DNA of 62,000 bases from Acanthaster planci (taxonomy: Eukaryota > Echinodermata > Asteroidea > Valvatida > Acanthasteridae), in the NCBI RefSeq assembly GCF_001949145.1, contig NW_019091601.1, forward strand, positions 16,460 to 78,459. The letters run 5' to 3'. The translations under genes were made by a program, and so were the position numbers. This document shows, piece after piece, positions 24,950 to 34,988 of this stretch; the first letter of the stretch is position 1, and the number at the start of each line of letters is the position of its first letter. The notes below the pieces were generated by a model. That model had not been told where the DNA came from. It worked only from the letters and a program-made list of their open reading frames with translations, and made no database searches.

Positions 24950-25690
24950 TATCAGGCAAAAACTGACATGAGGCTCCCTATTTTATTCGTCTGAGTGAGC
25001 TTGTCAATTGTAAATGTGACACCAGAAGTGGTAACGTTAGCATAATCCAAATTAATTAATGCTAAAGTCTGACAGCGTTGCCCCGACAGCAAGGCGACAA
25101 GCATAACCAATTTCATGGTGAGCTCCTTCATCTGGAGGTCTTTATTGAATCCCAGGGACCGCAGATACTGCAGAACAACAGTCGCATCCCAGGTTTGCGA
25201 GTACCGTGGAGTTGGTGGCCTTAGATTGAATGTATCCTTGCTAAAAGTCTCTCGACTAGAGGTTGTGAACCCATGGCAACGCCCCCCGCTAGGTAAGGTC
25301 ACTGCTAGCACTCCGCATGGTGTTTATACTGCTGTACTCTCTGCTTTTATGAAATTGTGCAGCAAGAAAATTAACCACTGAAGTTACATCTGGTCAATAA
25401 GGATCAGTCTTTGTCTGACTACAGAATTAAAGCCACTTTTGTAACGCTGACTTGTAACATTTCTTTGTGGAATCTCGCCAAGAGGCGAGTATGACCTCGG
25501 TAGCGTCTCTTGAAACTCCTTGGTCTCGGAGAGTTTCCCCGATAAGAGGCAGGCCATCAATCTGAGACGATCCCGTAAGGGACGAAGTCTGTCTGAGAAT
25601 GGGAACGAAAGCAGGTCAGTTCGAAAGGGTAGAATGTATGGTTTCCTCACCAATAATTTCACCATTTTTGGAAACCAGGGCTAAGTATGC
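24950..25690 (-). pseudogene. DIRS tyrosine recombinase remnant, C-terminally truncated
   Basis: The N-terminal part (25665-25384) contains PLRDRLRLMACLLSGK. After a stop the frame continues as FNLRPPTPRYSQTWDATVVL (near 25170-25235) and then LTMKLVMLVALLSGQRCQTL near 25075-25130. The arginine in SGQR sits at the first catalytic position of the family. The later HxxR and nucleophilic tyrosine region is not recognisable before or after the stop at 24952, so the catalytic set is incomplete. Confidence 0.8.
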
Positions 25691-25739
25691 CACAATGGTA
25701 CCACAACCATGCCCTCGCTTGCTCAAGCTGAACTTTCAT

Positions 25740-26520
25740 TAATACTCTGTCAGCTAAATGGAGGGAATGGTGGGAATGCATAAAAACATTCAAAAGTAGA
25801 CCACTTGAGTGTAAATGCGTCTACATGCGCTGAGCCTGGATTTGTTCGCCAGGATACGTATGAACTCACTTGGTGGTTCAGCCTAGATTCAAATAAATCA
25901 ATATCGGGTGCGTGGAAAATGTCTATTATATTGTGGGAGACACCTGAGTCAAGTTTCCATTCCAAATCATCCTTGAAATGACGGGAAGCATAATCGGCTA
26001 CAGTGTTTTGTAAGCCGGGAGGTGTGATACCGTAAGCCAAAAGCTGTGATGCATGTATCAGGACCAAATTTCCCTAGATAAAGAACGAATTCAGCAATTC
26101 CGATTTCAAGCCTCCAAAGTGTTTCAGATAGGCTATTGCTGTGGCATTGTCTGATTGTAGATGAACTATGATTCCATTTTGGCTGACAAAGAATGGTTGT
26201 AAGGCTAGGAAGCAAGCCTTAAATTCAAGATAATTAATGGGAAGAACAGCTTCCCGGCAGGACCATTTGCACCCTGCCAAACGTCCGGTGCAGTGAGCAT
26301 CCCAGCCTTCATTTGAGGCATGGCATCGGTTTCTATCGTATAATCAGGCGTGTGCCTATGCATCGACGACGGTAGGAGTCTGGACCACCAAGGTAAATCA
26401 GACTTGGCTTGGTCAGAGAGCACAATTTTGGCATCAAATTTTCCTCCACTGACAGAAAGCATTTTGTTTTTCTCGTTTTCGATGGTACGTCTGTACAAGG
26501 GTCCATAAGGAAATGCTAGT
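25740..26520 (-). pseudogene. DIRS RNase H-like and linker region remnant
   Basis: Minus-strand frames give KFDAKIVLSDQAKSDLPWW near 26390-26440, INYLEFKACFLALQPF near 26190-26240, then LQSDNATAIAYLKHFGG near 26115-26165. NTVADYASRHFKDDLEW follows near 25955-26005, and PDIDLFESRLNHQVSSYVSW near 25845-25905. This ordered series is characteristic of the RNase H and following region of DIRS polyproteins. Stops and frame changes split it into three overlapping frames. Confidence 0.8.
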
Positions 26521-27600
26521 TCACAGGACACTCATGACCGAACAATTCTAGTAACATCCCGAATTTTCGGGGACTCAATATTGCTAAGTTGTCAGATTGC
26601 CGCAAGGGTGTTTCCACCTTACACAGAGCTAATCGCATGGTCATGCTTTCTGAATTAAGACGGAAACCAAGAAAAATGATATTTTTGGATGGTGTCATGA
26701 CTGATTTCTTGGTATTGATCAAGAACCCGAGACGTTGAGTAAGGGTGGTTCTGGCTTGCACATTGCTCGACACGATCTTGGGCCGCTCGCCCTACAGGTA
26801 ACAAGTCATATATGTAGTCACATGATTCGTGACCCGTTTGTCTCAGATACAGTATCACAGGCTTCGATTATGACCTTTGTAAACACCCAGAAGGCAGGCA
26901 GGTAAACTCGTAAACCTTATCACACGACACCAAGGCGATAAGCATAACCAATTTCATGGTGAGCTCCTTAAAATCTGGAGGTCTTTATTGATTCCCGGGG
27001 ACCGAAGATACTGCAGAACAACAGTCTCATCCCAGGTTTGCGAGTACAGTGTACCGTGGAGTTGGTGGCCTGAGGCTGAATATCCCTGCTAAATGTCTCT
27101 TGACTAGGGGTTGTAAACCCATGGCAACGCCCCCTGTAGGTAAGGTTACCACTGATATAGCATTCCGTTGTAAACACCCTGGGGGAACTAGCTAGCCAAA
27201 AGAGAGGCAGGTAAACTCGTTAACTTTGACTTGCCAGGTGAAACGCAGGAATACGCAGTGCTCCGAATCGTTTCCATTCTAAAATGGTGGTAAGCTACAG
27301 AGGCATTTAAGCCTGTGCAAAATAATTATGGGGCGCAATGACCCATCTTTCTTAGCTCTCAGAAAAATGTTCGACAAGAATTTCCCTTTCTTGTGGGATG
27401 TTTCGACAATAGCCCCCTTTTGGAGCAATTTCGCAACCTCATCAGTTATCATGGTAGGTTCATGCTCCGAAAAGCATATTTCTTTGGTAAATGCGTTTGC
27501 GCTGGGAGTGTGGCAAATTCAATGTGGTAATGTTGGACAGCGTCCAGAACTCATTGGTGCGACGTAATTTCGCGCCATTCGGCGACAAAGTTACCGAGTC
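26520..27600 (-). pseudogene. DIRS reverse transcriptase remnant, interrupted
   Basis: The frame near 27300-27460 reads DEVAKLLQKGAIVET then GKFLSNIFLRAKKDGSLRPI, the typical N-terminal part of a DIRS reverse transcriptase. Near 27190-27225 it continues FTCLSFG and SSPRVFT. It is then broken by a recombinase fragment at about 26918-27170 and resumes near 26910 with a second FTCLPSG copy. ILYLRQTGHESCDYIYD follows, where active elements have YIDD or YVDD. Downstream are LTQRLGFLINTKKSV and NIIFLGFRLNSESM. The aspartate-to-tyrosine change in the catalytic motif, plus the frameshifts, mean it is not functional. Confidence 0.8.
26918..27170 (-). repeat. Tyrosine-recombinase fragment inserted in the DIRS reverse transcriptase
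   Basis: This 250-base stretch is a second, diverged copy of 25085-25295. Shared words include AAGCATAACCAATTTCATGG, CAGATACTGCAGAACAACAG against AAGATACTGCAGAACAACAG, and CATGGCAACGCCCCC. It is in the same orientation as the main copy. A duplicated reverse-transcriptase segment, GGCAGGTAAACTCGT, flanks it at about 26895 and 27206. It may reflect template switching during reverse transcription, a nested insertion with later gene conversion, or an assembly error. Confidence 0.75.
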
Positions 27601-27689
27601 TACTGAATTTTGAGTGATAAAATCACATTGGTGCTCACTCACCCTGAGGTTGCTTGGCTTTACTTGGTCACAGTTGACTGTCACCCCTC

Positions 27690-28650
27690 CGTCGGTTTCT
27701 TTCTCCGCCACGTCTGTGGGCTTGACTAGTTTAAATAGCCCTGTCGAGTCTGACCTGATTGGCGGGGTGATTTTGCATCCCGTCTGTGGTGCTGTTTTGC
27801 GAAAGAACTTGTCCGCTTGCCGAATGTTTGACCCAGTTTATTCGTCCCTTGAATGTCTGCATTGTTGAGAGAGGTTTTCACCGAACAGAAGACGCGTTAT
27901 GGGCGTCTGTGCTGAACAAGGGCTGGCAAACTGGTGATTCAGGTCAGATTTAGCCTAATGAAAACCCGGCGACGGGAGTTTAGCTCGTATCTTGCGTAAC
28001 CGATTACGGCCAGCGAGTCAAACAATTTTGTGATGAGAGCCTTTTGGTCGCCGTTGGCATTTTTCATATGGGTTTGCATGCTTTGAACAATGAGCATGAT
28101 GCTGTTATACTGTTGTCCGTTATACATGTACTTTTCGATTTTATGTCCGTGGATCTGGCTCTTGATTGCAAAGTGTTCCAGATTTCTGGATTAACTGAGT
28201 GCATTCGAGTTCCTCTATGTTAGATGGTCGTTTAAAACTATTAAGTTTTTCAGTGATTTTCTCATGCGATGGTCTATGGTGGAGTACCTTGTTAACCACC
28301 GTGGCAAACTTGTTATCCACTTTCTTGCTGGAATCATCCCCAGAGTAGTCAATGGTCAATGGCGTCAAGTACCCCAGCTTAAGATTCGCCTTTCTCTTCT
28401 TCACCCGTCTGCAGAAGAAGCTCAACTGCCTTTTGAGGAACGATGGATTAATTCGTCGCTTGACGAGACTGTCTGGTCAGTTTTCTGACGTTTAGACGGT
28501 TTATTGTCGAAGTCACTCATGACCGTTGACTGCATCGTTTGCATGGCCTCAGCGATTACGGCAAGTTGGTTTTGTACAGCCGAAAACTCGCGTCGGGTTA
28601 CAACATTAGTCGTCTCTGTAGTTTCAGTTTCATCGAAGAGGTTGATGCCG
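27690..28650 (-). pseudogene. DIRS gag-like ORF1 remnant
   Basis: Fragments in shifting frames match the weakly conserved first ORF of DIRS elements. They include VDNKFATVVNKVLHHRPS near 28260-28310, a segment with ITKLFDSLAVIGYARYELN near 27975-28035, and PITRLLFGENLSQ near 27870-27910. This protein is thought to be structural and RNA-binding. The RRR after YELNS and the LFGENL motif are the most recognisable points. Several stops break the frame. Confidence 0.65.
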
Positions 28651-28685
28651 GCGGATTACCACCAGCAACGGAGCCCGAGGTAGAC

Positions 28686-28895
28686 TGAAGGAACCTGTAC
28701 AGAGGAGATAATGAGAAGCAATTACAGTTTTTAGAGCTCTATAGAGGTGAGAGGAAGACACAAGGGGAATATTCTGGGTAAAACCCATGGAATCAGGTGG
28801 GGACTGAAACCTAGTCCACATGTGGACCGAACCGGAATTTGAACCCGGACTGCAAAGGCGGCGAGGTAAGCCATACAATGCCAGCCTGATTCCCG
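28686..28895 (-). mobile_element. tRNA-derived SINE, copy 1
   Basis: On the minus strand the head starts near 28895 with GGAATCAGGCTGGCATTGTA, a decayed pol III A box. It contains CCGGGTTCAAATTCC, a B box, near 28835-28850. The body includes CCTGATTCCATGGGTTTTAC. It matches copies at 41362-41515 and 57703-57905 in the same minus orientation. The 3' part shares GAACCTGTACAGAGG (plus strand) with copy 3. Confidence 0.75.
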
Positions 28896-29039
28896 ACATC
28901 TGATTGGAAGTGTAGTTGATCATTAGATGATTCTATTTCTATAAATTATATACATGTAACCATCTTCAGACAACCTCGACAAGCATTGAATAAGATTCTT
29001 GATGGTCAGGTGGACTTACGCAACCAATCTGAAAAGCTC

Positions 29040-29530
29040 GAGGAAAATTTCAACTAGTCTATTGAATCGATGCCTTGGAAGCCAAGATAAAGCACTTCGA
29101 TGGACTGGGTACACAATTAGCTGCAGCTGAAATGATCGTGGCCAACAATGCCGAACAGCTGAACAAACGCGAGCGATTCTGTCGCCGAAATAACCGACGG
29201 GTTATTGGTTTCCCTCAGGACAAGGGTGAAGATTGCCTTGCTAAAAACCTCTTTCATGAAATGTTCAACATGGCAGGGATGACACTGGATCGGAACGAGC
29301 TCACCGTGATGGACCAAAGCTGAAAGGCAAGCCAAAACACCTCTTGATCAAACTCAATTGTTACCAAGATAAGATCAAGATTCTCCAGCAACAACGGCAG
29401 GCACTCATCACAGACCCCTATTATTGCGTTAATGATCTAACCAAGACGGATCTCCAGGAAAAGAGGAAATGGTCCACCTAAGTCGAGCTGCCTACAAAGA
29501 CGGCAAGAAGTACCGCTTTGGTGTCCAGTA
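29040..29530 (+). pseudogene. LINE ORF1-like coiled-coil/RNA-binding protein remnant
   Basis: The frame from 29075 begins with a helical segment, ALEAKIKHFDGLGTQLAAAE, followed by NKRERFCRRNNRRVIGFPQD and KGEDCLAKNL. This is the R-RxN-R-x-x-GxP-GE pattern found between the coiled coil and RNA-binding domain of LINE ORF1 proteins. After a stop, HLLIKLNCYQDKIKILQQ, then YYCVNDLTKTDLQEKRK and AYKDGKKYRF complete the usual C-terminal part. Such proteins bind element RNA as a trimer. Stops and a frameshift inactivate it. Confidence 0.7.
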
Positions 29531-29699
29531 AGTGGAGGGAAGCTGGTGGTTCACTAGCCCACTTCTATCGTCAATCTTAACCCGATGATGTGACGTCGTC
29601 TCAAGGCTTCTCTACTCAACATCTCCGGTTCTCACTCTGTTGCAGGCACCAGTAAACAACAGTATTTTTACTTTTGTTTGAATACTGTCGCTACGGAGA

Positions 29700-29965
29700 G
29701 GAAATTGTGCTACATAATGGGAGACTATAACCTGGATCTTTTGAAGTATAAGACCCATCAGCCTTCAGACGATTTTGTAAATGCCTTCTGTTCCTACGGC
29801 TTCCATCCTCTCATTAACAGACCCACTCGTATCCCCTCATAGGAGCAGTCTGATCGATAACACACTAACCAACAACGATGGCAATATTTTAGCAGGAGTT
29901 TTTAATACTGACATTTCTGATCACCTTCCGTTATTTCAAATTACTCCCTCGTTTTCCTGGCCGCT
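29700..29965 (+). pseudogene. LINE endonuclease domain remnant (C-terminal half)
   Basis: The reading includes CYIMGDYNLDLLKY, then GFHPLINRPTRIPS, then IDNTLTNN and NTDISDHLPLFQI. These are ordered motifs of the apurinic-type endonuclease of L2/CR1-group LINEs; the SDH near the end is catalytic in active enzymes. The first half of the domain is absent, and at least one stop and a frame change occur near 29840. Confidence 0.75.
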
Positions 29966-30589
29966 GGCCCTGGTTCCAGAACTTATGGTGCAAGAAACAT
30001 TAATAATAACACTTTGCAATCTTTCTTGAATCCACCGACTGGACTGCAGTTTACGAATGCCAGCACGCTGGTGTTGCCTTTGATACTTTTCATACTTTTC
30101 ATAGAAAAGTACAATCGACGTTTCCCTCTTGTCTCTAAAAAACCCAACAGGAAAAAACAAACTAAGCAACCCTGGATCGCCGAAGCTATTATCAACTCCT
30201 GCAACCACAAAGATGGGCTGTAGTGGCAATACCTACGCAACCCCTCCACAGCCAATGGGCGTCTGTACAGAAGCTATCGCAATCGCATGACTTCTATCAT
30301 TTGACTTGCCAGGAAAAACTACAACACACATATTTAAAAAAAAAAAATGTAAAAATACTTGGCGAGAGATTTACAAAATTCTCGGGAAGGATGCTCAAGC
30401 AAACATCCCAAACTATTGCACTGATGGCCAACAAGGTAACACTAATCTGGCGGATGTTGCTGATTCCTTCAATTCCTATTTAGGCAATCTTGGCCCCTCC
30501 TTGCAAGCAAAATAAATCCTACTAATAAACATTTTTCTGATTATCTTCATACTTCTTACGCTGCCACATATCCTATCGAAATCACTGAC

Positions 30590-31760
30590 ACAGTGAAAAC
30601 TCCTAAAAGTGGTACCAGTTGTGGTTTCGATGACATTCATGTTTCTGTTGTAAAATATGTTGTTCCTTTTATATCCCGTCCTCTCACTCACATCTTCAAT
30701 CTTTCTCTTCAAACTGGTTCTGTTCCCCTCAATCTGAAGGTTGCTAGGGTCATACCTATATTTAAAAGTGGTAACCATCGCCCTATATCTGTTCTTCCCT
30801 GTTTTTCAAAAATTCTTGAGCAACTTGTCTACAACTTATCGTCTGCTTTTCTCTTTAAGTTCAGTATCCTCTTTGAACATCACGAGTTTGGTTTTCGCCC
30901 AAAATACTCTACCGACATTGCTCTCGTTCAGTTAACGGATATCATTTCTAACTCTTTATCCAGTAAACTCTTCACAGCAGGAATTAATCCTTCAAAAGCC
31001 TTCGACACAATAGATCACAACCTTCTCTCTCAACTAGAATTCTATGGTGTGAGAGGACAGGCTCCTGCATGGTTTCGTGACTATCTTTCCAATAGGTCTC
31101 AGTTTATAGTTGTTGCTGGTGCATCTTCTTCACGGAGAGTAATTGCATGTGGAGTTCCCCAGGGCTCAATTCTTGGGCCTCTTCTTTTCCTAATTTATAT
31201 TAATTAACGACCTGCACTCTTCTTCTACACTGTAACCATTTCTTGTATTTGCAGATGATACTGCAATAATCTATTCAAAACACCAGCCAGCATTCCCCTG
31301 TCCGGACTCTGAATATCGAACTTGCAAATGCCTTATCATGGTTCCAAGCTAACAGGCTTTCTCTAAGCTCCGTTAAAACCAAATATATGTTCTTTCCCAA
31401 GTCTGGATCGAGGACTATTAATCCTCCATTTACATAACAATTCACCATTTCCCAGGTACATTCTGTAAAATTCTTCGGTCCACTCAACGATCAGTTGAAC
31501 TGGAATCGGAAGACAGGTGTCTTATCCAAGCTCCGTTCTTTCCTTCCCCTTCCACTCTCAGTATTCACCCTTTATAATACCCTAATCCTTCCTTACTACA
31601 ACTATTGTAACACTGCCTGGACACGCTCAAGCTACAATCAACTCCACCTACTAATAACCATTCTGAAAAGAGCTATTCGGATTTGCGCTCAATCACTTCC
31701 ACAGGCACACATAGCCCCTCTTTTTGCACGACTCAAGACACTTACATTCACTGATTGAAC
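30590..31760 (+). pseudogene. LINE reverse transcriptase remnant
   Basis: An open frame of about 204 codons (30593-31207) contains LNLKVARVIPIFKSG, HRPISVLPCFSKILEQLVY, FGFRPKYSTDIALVQL and SKAFDTIDHNLLSQL. It ends with CGVPQGSILGPLLFLIYIN. A frameshift and a stop follow, then FLVFADDTAIIYSKH near 31240-31275 preserves the FADD catalytic motif. The thumb region continues to about 31760, with LILPYYNYCNTAWTRS. The glycine expected before NPSKAF is part of a degraded stretch. It is non-autonomous as it stands. Confidence 0.85.
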
Positions 31761-32360
31761 AAACTTCAAACCGCCATTTTTATGTTAAACACACAACCTT
31801 CTCCCAAATGCCTTTTCTTCTTTCTTCACCCCTGTCCACAGTGTCCATGACTATATCGCACACGGTCTCGCAACAACCTGTAGGCCTATACCTTCCATAC
31901 ACTTCACGATTTCAGGGGCAACGACTTTGGAACGGTATCAGCACGACCTTCAAACACAATCGTCTGTGGGCCGTTTCAAAATGTTATACAAAAATGATCT
32001 CCTCTCTAGTTATTTAGCATAGTTTCAATGTCAATTCCATAGGCCTTAACTTGTATATACTTTTTTGTTCTATTGTTCACGTTGTAGCCTTGTATAAATT
32101 ATTTCCGTCTTTTTCTGTCTGTCATCTTTTTGTTTCTTGTCTCCGGGGGTTTATCAATTAGTTCTGTGATCTGTTGTCCGTCTGTTAATTTTTAAGGCAT
32201 TTCAGTACAAGCCCTTGGCTTTTGATTTTGCCTCGGTGGCGCAAATGCCCGGCATACTGTTTTTATTCTTTATCCTTCAATAATTTTAAACACGCATACA
32301 ACTTGAATGCCTTATAGATTTAGTATCGGAATAAATGTCAATTGAATACATGAATAAAAC

Positions 32361-33022
32361 CTAACCTCAGACTTTGTGCCATCTGGCGAGTTGTTGATCA
32401 AACGCAATATGCCACGTAAGCCTATCAAAAACAACATTGGACAAAGAACCAGCCTGGTACGGTGCTCCCCGGCGGCCCGATGATGAAGCTTCTGTTGAAA
32501 AGTCTCCATCCAGAAACCTTCTACTGACATTGGCATAAAATTAAAAATAACAACTGGAATGGTAAAACAAAAATTGAAAACGAGGTTAATCGAAATAAAT
32601 ACGTTGCTTTTTAGGTGTAATTTTCTAATTGCTATGATCAACCGGGGGGGGGACAAAACTGAAGTGCATGACAAGTTTGATCTCTTGAGGGCGGGCTTTT
32701 CCACATGGCCGAGTTCTTGTCGCGCGCATACACTCAACACTGCTCAACATGCAGGCCTAGCCTGTATACATCATGTACATGTGCACAGAGATTGAAGGTC
32801 AACGGTAAATGATTCAGTGAAAATCGCAGATTGGTAAGTGATGTTCGTGTAAAATTTCAAGGGCATCAGGCATTATACACATGTGCGTGTTTCTGCCAGT
32901 GAGGAAATTTAGCAGTTGTATGTTATCGGTTTCTTGTTACACCGTCATGACCGTGGAGGAACTCCTTCAGGACTAGGGCCTATGGTCAATTTAACTTACA
33001 CGTACATGTACATGTAGGCCTA
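32361..33022. other. Intergenic spacer, no gene recognised
   Basis: Short open frames only (longest 142 codons, 32312-32740 minus, overlapping the LINE tail) and no family match. It contains tracts rich in ACATGTAC words near 32770 and 33000. Confidence 0.45.
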
Positions 33023-33051
33023 CATGTACATTGTAGGCTACAATGTACATG
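33023..33051. repeat. Near-perfect 29-bp palindrome at the edge of the long palindrome
   Basis: CATGTACATTGTAG and CTACAATGTACATG are exact inverted 14-base arms around one base. The words TACATGTA and TAGGCCTA surrounding it are common throughout the window. It lies just outside the left limit of the 1.1-kb palindrome. Confidence 0.8.
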
Positions 33052-33077
33052 TAGGCATGCTTGCTAGGCATATTGAA

Positions 33078-34165
33078 ATGATCATCTTCGTCATTACCCC
33101 CAAAACTGTGGGGGCCTATCCGCTCCCATGAACCCCACAGAAAATGAACCCTTTTTTCGCCATAGGCTCTAGGCCTATGACGTTTAACACGGCACGAACA
33201 TGTAGGCCTACCCATCATGCCCATAGGTAAACAGGTAAATGCAGCTTCATGTCTCCCAAAATTTCTATGTAGGCCTATTAGGCTTCGCTTAAATCCCTCT
33301 GTTCTGAGTACCAAGAAATAAATTAGCTAAAACCATGCCATTTTTTTAAAAAGGTGCAAATATTTGGTGCAAAACAGGACATGGAAATTGGCTGCAGCCG
33401 CTTTCCCTATGTGTGCATGTAGGCATATTCTTAGCAATGACTGGACTGAATGGTTAAAATGGAAGTTGGCTGCATCGCAGTTGTTGGCAACAACCCTTGG
33501 GTACCACATCACACTGTCGCACGGTGAACACTTTCTGTTGAGGCTGCACATGGATGCAGACAGGCAGTGATCTTTGTCCGCATCCACGTATGGCCTCAAC
33601 AGCAAAGTGTTCACAGTGCGACAGCGCGCCCATGTACGCACCCAACGGCTGTTGCTTTTCATGCCTACTGTTCAGGCATAAATAATGAGGAGCCCTGTGA
33701 TTTGGTCAGTGTGACCCCCAGCGCGCTGCAGGCAACCACCATTTCAACTAACGCAGCTAGGAATTACCCACACGCGTACGGAAAGCAGTTGCAGCCAATT
33801 TCCATGTTTTGTGTGTCGATCGCAGCGGTAGTCAACCATTTGGTCGCAGCTTGTCTTTGCAAGTACACATGTGAATCGCAATGTCTCTTGGACACTGATC
33901 AGTAAATGTTTGCACCTTTTTTTTGAAAACGGCATGGTTTTGACCCATTTTTTTTCTTTGTACCCAGAACAAAATATGTAAGCTACCATACATAGAAATC
34001 TTGGGGGATATCAGAACTAGAACTAGAACAGAATTCCTTTTCGTGCCATGTTAAATGCCATGTAGAACCTATGGCGAAAAAGGCTAATTTTCTTTGGGGT
34101 TCGTGGGAGCGAAGCGGACGTTGAACCCCACAGTTTTGGGGGTACTTCATCATCACTGATCATTC
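33078..34165. repeat. Long imperfect palindrome, about 1.1 kb (foldback element)
   Basis: The left and right halves are inverted copies centred near 33569. Outer arms: CCCCCAAAACTGTGG near 33098 against CCACAGTTTTGGGGG near 34127. Middle arms: TTTTTTCGCCATAGG near 33151 against CCTATGGCGAAAAAGG near 34069, and GACATGGAAATTGGCTGCAG near 33379 against CTGCAGCCAATTTCC-like sequence near 33790. Inner arms: CTGTCGCAC, TGAACACTTT and TGTTGAGGC near 33513-33544 against their inverse near 33592-33624. Arms look roughly 80 percent alike, and the right arm has about 90-100 extra bases near 33665-33770. Open frames of about 111 codons on both strands are a by-product. The end of the element is about 820 bases upstream of the CPSF1 start codon. 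Confidence 0.85.
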
Positions 34166-34988
34166 ATGTTCATGATCTTGCCCTGTCATTCCCCTGAGCT
34201 TTGGCTAGTGTGTTTGTCAATATGCGTGATTGCTTAGTCTTTGCACAATATTGGGCTCGTAGCATACCTGTACTTTTTTTTTGTCTTCAGCTGGTCACCA
34301 CAACCTGTCACCATGATCAGGTTTATTCCCATTCCCCCCCCCCCCGCATATGATATGGGCAGCCAATATGGGCAGCCAATTTATACATGTATGTACCCAT
34401 TTTTTTCTGTGGTTCTTTTCAAAACTAAATTTAATATATGTACTTTTTTTCAGTAGTAAATTTAATTTTTAACATCCTTGTAATTTTTTGACACTTAATA
34501 CCAGTACAAGTGTGCAAACATCCATTCTGGAAGAAATTGTCCCATCAGCCAAAACTAATCAAGTGACTGTTTTCAGTTGTTCAGAGCCCTCTGTCTACTT
34601 GCATGTAAGGCAGAATTGACTGGCCTTGTTAATTTAGTTTGATATAGTTGTACTCTGTCAGTGATTGAAAAGCCAGCTTTGTGTAGGGCGCCAGTTGCCC
34701 AGCTTATGTCTGTCAATTGAATTTGACTGGTCACAGTACCAACCAGAATTGCGATCCGACTGTTAGTGACTAGCCCATGTACATGTACATGTATCAAGTG
34801 CAGCATGATCACTGAGATGTATGTAATCATAAATGTGTATTTCATTTCATAAAAGGGACCAGAATACTACATTGGTTTGCTGATCCTTTTTTTGTTTGGT
34901 CATTCGTTTAAACCAGAAAATCCACTGATTTCTTGCATACCGATTGAGCTGGACACCACTGTGTTTCGTTCTCCCTCCACAAGTCACG
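34166..34988 (+). promoter_or_regulatory. Upstream region of CPSF1 (promoter/5'UTR, unresolved)
   Basis: The CPSF1 start codon at 34989 is preceded by TTCTCCCTCCACAAGTCACG. The pyrimidine tract and CACAAG could be a splice acceptor, which would put the first exon and promoter further upstream; otherwise this is the 5'UTR itself. No TATA box stands out. A C-run (34335-34345) and T-runs are present. Nothing else is recognised. Confidence 0.35.

Larger units (their letters stand above)
24950..28650 (-). mobile_element. Degenerate DIRS-type tyrosine-recombinase retrotransposon
   Basis: On the minus strand the order is gag-like region (28.65-27.7 kb), reverse transcriptase (27.6-26.5 kb), RNase H-like region (26.5-25.75 kb) and tyrosine recombinase (25.7-24.95 kb). 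This is the domain order of DIRS1-like elements, which use a tyrosine recombinase instead of a DDE integrase and lack long terminal repeats. Every domain contains stops or frameshifts. The recombinase lacks its C-terminal half, and the reverse transcriptase is interrupted by an extra recombinase fragment. I could not identify the terminal or internal complementary repeats, so the ends are approximate. Confidence 0.85.
28940..32360 (+). mobile_element. L2/CR1-group non-LTR retrotransposon, degenerate
   Basis: The plus strand shows an ORF1-like protein (29040-29530), the C-terminal half of an endonuclease (29700-29965), a reverse transcriptase (30590-31260), a thumb and C-terminal region to about 32020, and a 3' untranslated region. 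The 3' region ends near 32325-32360 with AATAAATGTCAATTGAATAC and GAATAAAA. The front of the endonuclease is missing, so the element has an internal deletion as well as stops and frameshifts. The overall pattern fits the Jockey superfamily, L2/CR1 side. Confidence 0.85.

Noticed and set aside
33327-33905. Overlapping open frames of about 111 codons on both strands
   Set aside because: They are mirror images of each other in the long palindrome and show no family features.
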